A DNA stretch of 33,868 bases. It comes from Pirellulales bacterium. GTDB taxonomy: Bacteria; Planctomycetota; Planctomycetia; Pirellulales; UBA1268. The stretch lies in assembly GCA_017853835.1 (NCBI GenBank), contig JAFMIU010000006.1:64340-98207 (forward strand), read 5' to 3'. Of the stretch, positions 16,495-23,812 are shown in pieces. Each line of letters starts with the position of its first letter. Within the stretch, counting starts at the first letter, position 1. Under the pieces are notes generated by a model that was not told where the DNA came from, ran no database searches, and saw only the letters and a program-made list of their open reading frames with translations. The translations under genes and the position numbers were made by a program.

Positions 16495-16908
16495 CCACGG
16501 CATGTCGGTCGTGAAGGTCGACGGGGTCTCGTCGAGCGCCACGGCGAAGGCCGTGGCGTGCGACCGGCAGTGCGAGATGCTGACGAGGATGCAGCGAATG
16601 CCCATCTTGTCGGCCATCTCCTGCGTTCCGCCACAGAGCACCGCCTGAGGCCTCCCGCCACCCCCGTTGGTCACCTCGATGTCCCGCCAGCTGATGCCTC
16701 GGCGCCAGCCGGTCCCCAGCGCCTTGAGCACCGCCTCCTTGGCCGCCCATCGCCCGGCAAAGTGCTGCGAGGCCATCTTGCGCGAACGGCAGTAGTCGAT
16801 CTCGGCGGGGGTATACACCCGCTCGATGAACAACTCGCCGTGCCGCTCGATCATCTGGGCGATCCGCAGCACTTCGGTGATGTCGGTGCCGATTCCGAGA
16901 ACCTTCAC
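16489..16908 (-). CDS. acpS: Holo-[acyl-carrier-protein] synthase
   Basis: AcpS moves phosphopantetheine from CoA to a serine of acyl carrier protein, making it active for fatty-acid synthesis. The 139-residue product has the N-terminal GIGTDITEV with the magnesium-binding Asp, the central [14 protein letters not shown] with the key Glu and Lys, and the C-terminal SISHC segment. These are the hallmarks of the short bacterial trimer-forming type; usual length is about 120-130. The start is GTG at 16908, overlapping the trpS stop as GTGA, so translation is probably coupled to trpS. The last 6 bases overlap topA on the other strand. Confidence 0.95.
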   Translation of the reverse strand: MKVLGIGTDITEVLRIAQMIERHGELFIERVYTPAEIDYCRSRKMASQHFAGRWAAKEAVLKALGTGWRRGISWRDIEVTNGGGGRPQAVLCGGTQEMADKMGIRCILVSISHCRSHATAFAVALDETPSTFTTDMPWL

Positions 16909-17972
16909 GCCGATCGCCCCTTTCCGGCCTTGGGATTCGCCGGTTCCCCGCGCGACAGGCCACAGGCCCGACGGGCTCGACTCAGCACCTCCGCCGCCTT
17001 GGCTCGGGCCCGCGCGGCCCCGGCCGCGAGAATTCCTTCCACCTGCCCCGGATCGGCCTCGAGGGCGGCCCGTCGCCCCCTGGCGTCGGCGAAATACGAG
17101 GCTGACGCCTCGACGAGCGCCTTCTTCACCTCGCCGTAGCCGAAGCCGCCGCGACGGTAGAGGTCGGCCATGGCCTGTCGGTCGGCCTCCGGCGCCATGA
17201 GGGCGAAGAGATCGAACAGGTGGTCGCCCTCGGGATCCTTCGGCTGCCCCATGGGACGCGAATCGGTCGTGATCCGCATAATCTTCTTCTTCTGAGCCCC
17301 GGGCTCCTCGAACACCTCGATGGTGTTGTCATAGCTCTTGCTCATCTTCTGGCCGTCGGTGCCGGGCACCTTCGCCCCCCCTTCGACGAGCCGTGGCTTC
17401 GGCAGGGTGAAGACGTCGCCGTAAAGGTGATTGAACGTGCCGGCGAGGTCACGGCAGACCTCGATGTGCTGCACCTGATCCTCGCCGACGGGCACGACGG
17501 TGGCGTCGTAGGCGAGGATGTCGGCCGCCATCAACACCGGATAGGTAAACAGGCCGGCGTCGGCCGGCAGCCCGCGTGACTTCTTGTCTTTGTAGGCATG
17601 ACACCGCTCCAGAAGCCCCATGGGGGTCACGGTCATCAGGAGCCACGTCAGCTCCGCAACCTCGGGCACGTCGGACTGCACGAAGAGCACGGCCCGCTCA
17701 GGATCGAGCCCCAAGGCCAGGAGATCCACCGCCGCGGCGTGCACGAGTTCGCGGAGCCGGCTCGGCTCGCGCACCGTCGTCAGGGCATGGAGGTCGGCGA
17801 TGAAGTAATAGGCCTCGTCGGCTGCCTGATGGCTCGTGGACGAACCCGTCGCGGCTGGCTGGAGATCGATGTATTGGCGGATGGCGCCGAAGTAGTTGCC
17901 CCAATGAAAACGCCCCGTCGGCTGGATACCGGAGAGGGCGCGGGTGGGGCGGGGAGGAGCGTCAGCGGGCAT
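16905..17972 (-). CDS. trpS: Tryptophanyl-tRNA synthetase
   Basis: TrpS charges tRNA-Trp with tryptophan in the cytoplasm. This class-Ic synthetase starts with [20 protein letters not shown], where HWGN replaces the usual HLGN form of the HIGH motif, and has the KMSKS loop intact in [13 protein letters not shown]. The segment [17 protein letters not shown] is also typical. Length is 355 residues, slightly longer than the common 330, because of an insert after DLQPA ([12 protein letters not shown]) and a short C-terminal tail. The ATG at 17972 overlaps the end of pyrD by 11 bases, and the stop overlaps acpS. No leader peptide or tryptophan-linked regulation is visible inside the operon. Confidence 0.96.
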   Translation of the reverse strand: MPADAPPRPTRALSGIQPTGRFHWGNYFGAIRQYIDLQPAATGSSTSHQAADEAYYFIADLHALTTVREPSRLRELVHAAAVDLLALGLDPERAVLFVQSDVPEVAELTWLLMTVTPMGLLERCHAYKDKKSRGLPADAGLFTYPVLMAADILAYDATVVPVGEDQVQHIEVCRDLAGTFNHLYGDVFTLPKPRLVEGGAKVPGTDGQKMSKSYDNTIEVFEEPGAQKKKIMRITTDSRPMGQPKDPEGDHLFDLFALMAPEADRQAMADLYRRGGFGYGEVKKALVEASASYFADARGRRAALEADPGQVEGILAAGAARARAKAAEVLSRARRACGLSRGEPANPKAGKGRSA

Positions 17973-18948
17973 GAGGCGGGCTCACGGGCGGTGCGGGAGA
18001 TGCAGGACGGGGTGGAATGGCGAGGGTGCCGACGATGTCGCGAAGGGACCTCGCGCCAAGCTGGCTCAGGGCGGCCGGCAGTTCATCGAGCAGGCGGGGG
18101 GCCGCCACCGGTTCGGCGAAACTGGCCGTGCCGATCTGCACGGCCGAAGCACCGGTGACGAGGAACTCCATGCAATCGTCGATCGTCATGATCCCACCGA
18201 CACCGATGATGGGTATATCGACGGCACGACGGATCTGGTGGACGCACCGGAGGGCGATCGGCTTGATGGCCGGGCCGCTCAGGCCGCCGATGACGTTGCC
18301 GAGCATCGGGCGGCGACGGCGCCAGTCGACCGCCATGCCCTGGCAGGTGTTGATCACGGTCACCGCGTCGGCTCCTCCATCCTTCGCGGCCATCGCCACG
18401 GCGGCGATGTCGGTGACGTTGGGCGTGAGCTTGGCCACCACCGGCAGGCCGGTGGCCGCTCGCACGCCGGCCACCACCTGCCGACAGAGGTCAGGGTTGC
18501 TTCCCATGTCGACGCCATGGCTGACGTTCGGACAGGAGATGTTGAGCTCGAGAGCCGCGATGCCGGGAATCGTGTCGAGCCGTGCCGCGAGGGCCACGAA
18601 CTCGTCGCAGGTGGCCCCCGCGATGCTCACGATCACCGGCGCGCCGCAGGCGAGCAGCCACGGCAGCTGCCGAGCCAGGAAAGCCTCGATGCCGTCGTTG
18701 TCGAGACCGATCGAGTTGAGCAGTCCCGCGGCCGTCTCGACGGTTCGCCACGGCACGTTTCCAGCCCGTGGCAGGGGCGTGATCGTCTTCGGCACGATCC
18801 CGCCGAGCCGTCGGAGATCGACAAACCCAGAGATCTCGCGGCCATAGCCGAACGTTCCAGACGCCACCAGGATCGGATTGGGAAGCGTCAGGCGGCCGAG
18901 GGTCACCGACAGGTCGGGTGTCGGCAGCGGCTCAACGGAAGATGTCAT
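17962..18948 (-). CDS. pyrD: Dihydroorotate dehydrogenase, class 1B type
   Basis: PyrD oxidises dihydroorotate to orotate in pyrimidine synthesis. The 328-residue flavoprotein opens [20 protein letters not shown], typical of class 1. Its catalytic base is Cys139 in [13 protein letters not shown], which distinguishes the soluble class 1 enzymes from the membrane class 2 type with serine. The NAD-linked class 1B enzymes work with a PyrK partner, which is not in this window. FMN-binding parts include [21 protein letters not shown] and IIGVGGI followed by [11 protein letters not shown] 25-residue Pro-rich tail ends the protein. It is the first gene of the pyrD-trpS-acpS unit. The ATG at 18948 has no strong ribosome site. 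Confidence 0.95.
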   Translation of the reverse strand: MTSSVEPLPTPDLSVTLGRLTLPNPILVASGTFGYGREISGFVDLRRLGGIVPKTITPLPRAGNVPWRTVETAAGLLNSIGLDNDGIEAFLARQLPWLLACGAPVIVSIAGATCDEFVALAARLDTIPGIAALELNISCPNVSHGVDMGSNPDLCRQVVAGVRAATGLPVVAKLTPNVTDIAAVAMAAKDGGADAVTVINTCQGMAVDWRRRRPMLGNVIGGLSGPAIKPIALRCVHQIRRAVDIPIIGVGGIMTIDDCMEFLVTGASAVQIGTASFAEPVAAPRLLDELPAALSQLGARSLRDIVGTLAIPPRPASPAPPVSPPHAR

Positions 18949-18981
18949 GGGTGCAACGGACGGCGAAAGAGGCTTTGCCGG

Positions 18982-19009
18982 AGTGTAGTGGGTTTTCCCA
19001 GTGCCCCAA
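18982..19009 (-). promoter_or_regulatory. Candidate pyrD operon promoter
   Basis: Minus-strand TTGGGG (19009-19004), 16 bases, TACACT (18987-18982). The match is moderate and would give a leader of about 30 bases before the pyrD start. Confidence 0.35.
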
Positions 19010-19151
19010 GGCTGCCTGGTTCCCCGCCCGACCAGGGTGGATCGGGCACGGGACGTGACGATTTTTACGGTCGTATCAAGTTTGGCGGTTGGAGGGACGA
19101 TAGAGAGAGGGAGCAGGGACTGGTGTGCCGGCTGGCCAGCGTGGCCGTCGA

Positions 19152-19180
19152 TTGACATTAGTGCTTGTCAGCCATAGGCT
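19152..19180 (+). promoter_or_regulatory. Sigma-70-type promoter of the HU-family gene
   Basis: TTGACA at 19152-19157, a 17-base spacer, then TAGGCT at 19175-19180. Transcription would start near 19187. This is compatible with the GTG start at 19254 (leader about 67 bases) and also with the in-frame ATG at 19206. Confidence 0.6.
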
Positions 19181-19253
19181 TGCGACGAATCCAACCCTTC
19201 TGAGCATGCCGCCACAAGGCGGCTGCCCAGACCCCGGGCCGGAGCGTCGAGCC

Positions 19254-19616
19254 GTGACCAAAAAAGACATCGTCCGGACGATCGCCGAGCAGCTTGATCT
19301 TCCTCAGCTCCGAACCAAGGAGCTTGTTCAGCGAACCTTCGACGCCCTCGTCGAAACCCTGGTTCGGGAAGGGCGGATCGAGCTGAGAAACTTCGGCGTC
19401 TTCCAGATCAAACGCCGTGGATCGAGGGTGGCCCGCAATCCCCGCACGGGAGAACGGGTTCCGGTTCAGGCGAAGTCGGTGGTCACGTTCAAGCCTGGCA
19501 AGGAGATGGAGGCGAGGGTCAGGGAACTGGACAGGCAGTCATCTGCATCGGCGACTCCGCCGGCTACCAGCCCCCCGCCACACACCCATGAACCCGACCA
19601 GCCAAGCCACGGATAG
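19254..19616 (+). CDS. HU/IHF-family DNA-binding protein with proline-rich tail
   Basis: This 120-residue nucleoid protein bends DNA as a dimer. The core (1-92) has the family order [12 protein letters not shown], a dimer helix ending [18 protein letters not shown], the beta-arm tip RNPRTGE at 61-67 and [11 protein letters not shown]. Residues 95-120 form a tail of Ser, Ala, Pro and His ([18 protein letters not shown]). This tail is not the Lys/Ala-rich tail seen in some long HU proteins. I prefer GTG at 19254, with GGAG nine bases upstream and a canonical N-terminus. An in-frame ATG at 19206 would add 16 residues without a ribosome site. HU versus IHF subtype cannot be decided. Confidence 0.92.
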   Translation: MTKKDIVRTIAEQLDLPQLRTKELVQRTFDALVETLVREGRIELRNFGVFQIKRRGSRVARNPRTGERVPVQAKSVVTFKPGKEMEARVRELDRQSSASATPPATSPPPHTHEPDQPSHG

Positions 19617-19786
19617 GCGAAATCTGGGAAAGCCGGGCAAGGCTGCCGGTAACGGGCTCCATCGGGCAACGCAAGTCAGTATCGCACCGCGGGATTCGAT
19701 CGAGTACATCCGCCCCCATGACGGGCCGGAACCCTCGAACGATTCCCATCACGAGTGACATAGGCGAGGGTCAGGAGGACCATGCG

Positions 19787-20005
19787 ATGAGGAAGGCTGT
19801 CTGGCTGGTATGTGCGGCGGCGCTCTTGGCGTCGAGCACGGGCTGCCTGATCCCCATCTATTCGGGCGACCCGGTGCGCCGTGCCCAGGAACTCATCTAC
19901 ACGTCGGAAGACCTTCGGGCCATCACCGACGAATGGGAGCGGATCTGGTTCCTCGACCAGCCGTCGCACATGACGCCGTGGCGGACCCACGGCGGCATTC
20001 TCTGA
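19787..20005 (+). CDS. Small lipoprotein, planctomycete type
   Basis: The 72-residue product has a clear type-II-like signal: Arg-Lys at residues 2-3, a hydrophobic core (AVWLVCAAALLAS) and Cys in SSTGC, after which LIPIYSGDP begins the mature part. The rest is rich in Arg, Glu and Trp (EDLRAITDEWERIWFLDQPSHMTPWRTHGGIL). I recall near-identical short proteins ending PxRTHGG in many planctomycetes, all of unknown function. AGGAGG lies eight bases before the ATG at 19787. A second ATG at 19782 is out of frame. The 170-base gap from the HU gene holds a weak stem (19634-19650) but no clear promoter. The globin gene follows after 34 bases and is probably co-transcribed. Confidence 0.8.
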   Translation: MRKAVWLVCAAALLASSTGCLIPIYSGDPVRRAQELIYTSEDLRAITDEWERIWFLDQPSHMTPWRTHGGIL

Positions 20006-20039
20006 GCCTCTTCATTCCTGAAACGCTCAGGGCCCCGCG

Positions 20040-20402
20040 ATGGAGCCGACCGCCACCCTCTACCAGCGCCTCGGCGGCGAGCACGGCGTCAAAAACCTTC
20101 TGGTCGCGTTCTACGGGAAGGTCTTGGCCGACCCGGAACTCAAGCCGTTCTTCATCCGAACGTCGATGGACAAGCTCCTCCGGATGCAGGAGGAGTTTTT
20201 TGGCACGGCCCTGGAAGGCCCGCACACCAACACGGGGCGACGGCTGAAGGATGCCCACGCCGGCCTCGGCATCACGCCCGTCCATTTCCATCGATTCACC
20301 CAGCACCTGCTCGCGACCCTCCACGAGGTCGGCGTCGAGAAGGACGACCTGCACGATGTCGTCCGTCGGGTTCAGGCCCTCCGCAACGACATCATCACCT
20401 GA
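20040..20402 (+). CDS. Truncated haemoglobin, group I-like
   Basis: This 120-residue globin has the short two-over-two fold. LYQRLGGEHGVKNL starts helix A/B; Tyr25 in AFYGKVL corresponds to B10 and Gln50 in MQEEFF to E11. LEGPHTNTGRRLKDAH carries the proximal His73 (F8), by comparison with Mycobacterium TrHbN as I recall it. The GIT following the histidine and the GP turn also fit. Such proteins bind oxygen and often detoxify nitric oxide. The gene follows the small lipoprotein by 34 bases and is convergent with the YkgJ-type gene. Group I versus group II assignment is fairly sure but was not tested by alignment. Confidence 0.9.
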   Translation: MEPTATLYQRLGGEHGVKNLLVAFYGKVLADPELKPFFIRTSMDKLLRMQEEFFGTALEGPHTNTGRRLKDAHAGLGITPVHFHRFTQHLLATLHEVGVEKDDLHDVVRRVQALRNDIIT

Positions 20403-20458
20403 GCGACCGCCAGATCGCCGCCGTGATGCCGTTGTCGGGCGTTCACGCAGCCGCCGCG

Positions 20459-20884
20459 TCAGATACGGATCTTCGACGCCTGCTCCACGATCCGTTCGAG
20501 CGGCACGAGATTGCCCTTGTTGCATCCCGGACAGGCCTCGGCGGCTTCGGCCCAGGCCGCCGGGCTCGCGAGGTTCGAATCCCAGAATGGCCACGTGCGG
20601 CACTGCCGCGGCCGGTCGTCGTAGGCCCGGCACTTGCGGGTGGTTTCATCGAGGAGCACGCAGTCGCCGCCGGGGCGTTCCTTGAGCGATCGCCGCACGC
20701 CCACCTTTTTCACAAAAGCCTTCTCAAAGGCCGCTGGTGTCATGTCGACGCGGGCCGCCATCGCATCGATCTCCGCCTGGTTCACCCAGACGTAGCCCTC
20801 GGCGCCCGAGCAGCAATCGCCACACTGGGTGCACTGGAAACGAAGTCCATCGGCGTACCAGACGTCTCGCGGGATCCCGGCCAT
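20459..20884 (-). CDS. YkgJ-family cysteine-cluster protein
   Basis: The 141-residue product has the family signature FQCTQCGDCCSG at residues 17-27 (Cys18, 21, 24 and 25), followed by CVLLD and KCRAYDDRPRQCRTWPFW. This is the zinc/iron-sulfur chelating pattern of YkgJ (formerly UPF0153). A later ACPGC pair adds to it. The biochemical role of the family is not settled; metal-cluster binding is the usual annotation. It is the last gene of the minus-strand run and starts 24 bases after the desulfurase-family gene. It may depend on that enzyme for sulfur, which is inference from position. Confidence 0.85.
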   Translation of the reverse strand: MAGIPRDVWYADGLRFQCTQCGDCCSGAEGYVWVNQAEIDAMAARVDMTPAAFEKAFVKKVGVRRSLKERPGGDCVLLDETTRKCRAYDDRPRQCRTWPFWDSNLASPAAWAEAAEACPGCNKGNLVPLERIVEQASKIRI

Positions 20885-20908
20885 GCTCTTCCTTGTGTGG
20901 GTTCTCTG

Positions 20909-22045
20909 TTACGCGATCGCTTCCACCGCCCCGACGACCGCATCGACATCGTCGCTGGTCGTGAACGGTCCAAAACTCGCCCGCACCGTGCCGGCGTCCC
21001 GCGTGCCAAGATGCTCGTGCACGCAGGCGGCACAGTGATAGCCGGCCCGCACCTGGGCGCCGGCCGACAGCTCCATGATCGCCGCCACGTCGGCAGGTGC
21101 ATAGCCCTCGACGACAAAACTCACGATCGGCACCCCGGGGGCGGCCATCACCCGAACGCCCTTCACCGCGGCGAGCCGCTCGGCCGCGTCGGCGGCAAGC
21201 CCGCCGCCCGTCCCGATGAGCCCCCGTGACGCAACCCAGTCAGCGGCCGCCTGGAGGGCGGCCAGCGCGGGCACGTCGGGCGTTCCCGCCTCGAGGCGCT
21301 CGACCATTATGTCGGGCATGTCGAGCGACTCGCTCGTCGACCCCGTGCCCCCCTGGATCATCGGCGCGATGTCCACGCCGTCCCGAGCCCACAGCACCGC
21401 CACCCCGGCCGTGCCCTGGAGCCACTTGTGCGCCGGCGCCACCACGACGTCGGCACCGAAGCCAGGCGCCGAGCACTGCACCACCCCGAGCGTCTGAGCC
21501 GCGTCGAGGACCACCAACCCGCCACGGGCGTGGGCGATGGCCGCCAGCGTTGCGACGTCGTGAACCGCCCCGGTCACGTTCGAGGCATGGCTGAAGACGA
21601 GCCATCGGGTCGCGGGAGTCCAGGCCCGAGCCACGTCGTCGGGATCGACGCGTCCGGCGCCATCGCACGGCACGATCGACAGGGTGATCATCCCGTGCCG
21701 AGCCATGTGGTGCAGCGGGCGGAGGGTCGCGTTGTGGTCGGCCGCGGTGGCCACGACATGATCGCCCGCGCGAAGGAGGCCGTGGATCGCCTGATTGAGC
21801 GCGAGGGTGCATCCCAGCGGCATCGCCACCCGTCGAGGATCGACACCGCCGAGCAGTCCGGCCACGGCCCGTCGGGCCCGCTCGCGAACCGCATCGGCCT
21901 CGAGCGCCTCGCGATAGGCGGCCCTGCCGGCCGTCGCTCCGATGCGACGGGTCGCGTCGTTCCACGCGTCGAGCACGGTGTCGGGCTTGGGCCACGACGT
22001 GGCGGCGGCGTCGAGGTAGCGGCGACGCTGGTGCCCAGCCGTCAT
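20909..22045 (-). CDS. Class-V aminotransferase, cysteine desulfurase family (EF2568-like)
   Basis: This is a PLP enzyme of 378 residues. It has YLDAAATSWPKP at the start, the PLP-stacking ADHNATLRP, Asp181 in VVLDAAQTLGV, the Schiff-base Lys207 in APAHKWLQG, and the mobile-loop Cys338 in VRAGYHCAACVHEHLGT. The blocks HASNVTGAVHD, QGGTGSTSES and RLEAGTPDVPAL are what I recall of the subfamily built on Enterococcus EF2568, which sits among molybdenum-hydroxylase genes. It probably removes sulfur from cysteine. The ATG at 22045 lies one base after the moaA stop, with GGAGG inside the last codons of moaA. The coupling suggests sulfur supply for molybdopterin or for the YkgJ-type protein downstream. 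Confidence 0.88.
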   Translation of the reverse strand: MTAGHQRRRYLDAAATSWPKPDTVLDAWNDATRRIGATAGRAAYREALEADAVRERARRAVAGLLGGVDPRRVAMPLGCTLALNQAIHGLLRAGDHVVATAADHNATLRPLHHMARHGMITLSIVPCDGAGRVDPDDVARAWTPATRWLVFSHASNVTGAVHDVATLAAIAHARGGLVVLDAAQTLGVVQCSAPGFGADVVVAPAHKWLQGTAGVAVLWARDGVDIAPMIQGGTGSTSESLDMPDIMVERLEAGTPDVPALAALQAAADWVASRGLIGTGGGLAADAAERLAAVKGVRVMAAPGVPIVSFVVEGYAPADVAAIMELSAGAQVRAGYHCAACVHEHLGTRDAGTVRASFGPFTTSDDVDAVVGAVEAIA

Positions 22046-22046
22046 G

Positions 22047-23039
22047 TCAGCCTCCGATCTGGTACATCGCCCGGGCAGGACGCGCAAACGTCGGCGATTC
22101 GATCCCGTGTGCGGCATGCTTGGCCGCAACGCACTGATCCATCATGGCAGCGAGGCTGGCGTCGCTGCCGCCATGCCGCAACAACCCGCGCACGTCCCAC
22201 TCCGTGGTTGAAAACAGACAGTTTCGAAACTGGCCGTCGGCGGTGAGCCGCAGCCGGTCACAGCGATCGCAGAAGGGCCGCGTGACGGGATTGATGAAGC
22301 CGACGCGGCCGCCATCGACCCATCGGTAGTCCACCGCCGGCTGACCGGGGTCTACCGGCTTCTCCGCGACCAACGGACCGATCTCCCGCTCGAGGATCCG
22401 TCGCACCTCGGCGCCCGAGAGCACACGATCAGCGCTCCACGACTCCTCCGCGTCGAGGGGCATGAACTCGATGAACCGAAGGTGAAACCCTTCCTGACGG
22501 CAGAAGCGGGCCAGCGGCACGATCTCCGCCTCGGTAAGGCCGCGCATCGACACGGCGTTGATGCGGATGGATTCGAAGCCGACTCGCTTCGCCGCCTCGA
22601 GCCCCGCCAGCACGTTCGCGAGTCCTGGACGCCGGGCGATGCGGGTGAAGCCCTCCTCATGAAGGCTGTCGAGACTGCAGTTGATCCGCGAGAGCCCGGC
22701 CGCCCGCAGGTCGCCGGCCTGCTCCGCAAGAAGCAGCCCGTTGGTGGTCAGGGCGACTTCGGTGATGCCGTCGATCGACGTCACCAGCCGCACGAGCGCC
22801 GACAGGTCGCGTCGCACCAAGGGCTCGCCGCCCGTGAGCCGGATCGTGCGGATGCCACGGCCTGCCGCCACCGCCACGACGCGGGCGATCTCCTCGAAGG
22901 TCAGCAGTTCCTCGCGGGGCTTGAATGTCGTTTCCAGCGGCATGCAGTAGCTGCATCGGAGGTTGCAGCGATCGGTCACGCTGATGCGGAGATCGGTGTG
23001 CACCCGGCCAAAGGCGTCGACGAGCGGACGGAACGTCAT
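22047..23039 (-). CDS. moaA: GTP 3',8-cyclase (molybdenum cofactor synthesis)
   Basis: MoaA is the radical-SAM enzyme that turns GTP into 3',8-cyclo-GTP, the first step of molybdopterin synthesis. The 330-residue product has the CxxxCxxC cluster at Cys25, 29 and 32 (DRCNLRCSYCMP), the SAM loop RLTGGEPLVR, the second cluster site PFCDRCDRLRL followed by NCLFS, and the C-terminal Gly-Gly (YQIGG) that reaches the active site. The set is complete. The ATG at 23039 has GGGAGGTG six bases upstream and overlaps the moaE stop (ATGA). MoaC, which takes the next step, is not in this window. Confidence 0.97.
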   Translation of the reverse strand: MTFRPLVDAFGRVHTDLRISVTDRCNLRCSYCMPLETTFKPREELLTFEEIARVVAVAAGRGIRTIRLTGGEPLVRRDLSALVRLVTSIDGITEVALTTNGLLLAEQAGDLRAAGLSRINCSLDSLHEEGFTRIARRPGLANVLAGLEAAKRVGFESIRINAVSMRGLTEAEIVPLARFCRQEGFHLRFIEFMPLDAEESWSADRVLSGAEVRRILEREIGPLVAEKPVDPGQPAVDYRWVDGGRVGFINPVTRPFCDRCDRLRLTADGQFRNCLFSTTEWDVRGLLRHGGSDASLAAMMDQCVAAKHAAHGIESPTFARPARAMYQIGG

Positions 23040-23518
23040 GCGCCACCTCCCGGCGAGGGAATCGCCTCGGGATGCGACCACGCCCAGCCACCATCGGGCC
23101 GTTCATCGCCCTTCCAGATCGGGACCTCGCGCTTGATCGCCTCCATCAGCCACTCGGCTGCGGCAAACGCGTCGCGACGGTGGGGTGACGCCGCGGCGAT
23201 CACCACGCTCGCCTCACCGGGCCGCACGATTCCAAGGCGATGCACGACAGTGCATGCCATGAGCCCAAACCGGCCGATGGCCTGCGCCCTGAGCGATTCG
23301 AGCATCGCCGTGGCAAGCGGCCCATGCGCCTCGTAGGAGAGCGCCGAGGTTTCGACGCCATCCGTCACGCCCCGCACCGTACCCACGAACACCACGGTGG
23401 CCCCGACCCGCTCGTCACCCTCGCACTCCGAGAGGGCCTGAACGTCGAGGCGATCCGTCGTAAGCGCGGCATGGCCGTCGCCGAGCCGTTTCGATCGAGG
23501 TGCACTCCCGGACATCAT
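23036..23518 (-). CDS. moaE: Molybdopterin synthase catalytic subunit
   Basis: MoaE with thiocarboxylated MoaD adds two sulfurs to cyclic pyranopterin monophosphate to give molybdopterin. The 160-residue product shows the family blocks VVFVGTVRGVTDG, LSYEAHGPLA, HRLGIVRPGEASVVIAA, SPHRRDAF and AIKREVPIWKGDE, with the active-site lysines in the last. An extra N-terminal stretch of about 20 residues precedes the usual start. The start is one of two adjacent ATGs (23518 or 23515), both served by GGAGG. It begins one base after the moaD stop and overlaps moaA by 4 bases. Confidence 0.95.
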   Translation of the reverse strand: MMSGSAPRSKRLGDGHAALTTDRLDVQALSECEGDERVGATVVFVGTVRGVTDGVETSALSYEAHGPLATAMLESLRAQAIGRFGLMACTVVHRLGIVRPGEASVVIAAASPHRRDAFAAAEWLMEAIKREVPIWKGDERPDGGWAWSHPEAIPSPGGGA

Positions 23519-23519
23519 C

Positions 23520-23804
23520 TCATCCTCCGCTCACCGGAGGGATGATCGCGACGTCATCCCCGGCGACGATCGGCTGCGCGTCGCCGACATACCGGTCTCC
23601 CAGGGCGAAGGCGCTCCGGGCGAGCAGGTCGCCCACCTCGGGATGCCGCTCGCCCACGTGCCGCCGCAGATCGGCGACCGTTCCACCGTGCCACGGGATG
23701 TCGAGGTGGCGGGTGGCCAGGCGATCAGCCATGCCGGCGAACACCGCCACGCGTAGCGTGGAGCGATCGGGCCGGGCGTCGATGGCGTCGTCACGAGGGC
23801 ACAT
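23520..23804 (-). CDS. moaD: Molybdopterin synthase sulfur carrier subunit
   Basis: MoaD is a ubiquitin-fold protein whose C-terminal glycine carries sulfur as a thiocarboxylate. The last residues are IIPPVSGG followed directly by the stop, exactly as needed. The body LRVAVFAGMADRLATRHL, VADLRRHVGERHP, FALGDRYVGDAQPIVAGDDVAIIPP follows the family order. From ATG 23804 it is 94 residues, of which the first 16 or so exceed the normal N-terminus. A GTG near LRVAVFAG is an alternative, and no clear ribosome site settles it. It lies 8 bases after the dehydrogenase stop and one base before moaE. Confidence 0.9.
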   Translation of the reverse strand: MCPRDDAIDARPDRSTLRVAVFAGMADRLATRHLDIPWHGGTVADLRRHVGERHPEVGDLLARSAFALGDRYVGDAQPIVAGDDVAIIPPVSGG

Positions 23805-23812
23805 GGCACGCG

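Noticed and set aside
19617..19786. A riboswitch in the gap between the HU and lipoprotein genes (GGGAAAGCC and GGGCAACGCAAG strings recalled cobalamin and cyclic-di-GMP elements)
   Set aside because: The conserved cores of those riboswitches are not present in order. Only one short bulged stem (19634-19650) can be drawn, and the downstream genes do not suggest such control.
20571..20581. GGTTCGAATCC resembling a tRNA T-loop
   Set aside because: It lies inside the YkgJ-type coding frame (reading DSNLA on the minus strand). I could not find a matching acceptor stem, D arm or anticodon arm around it.
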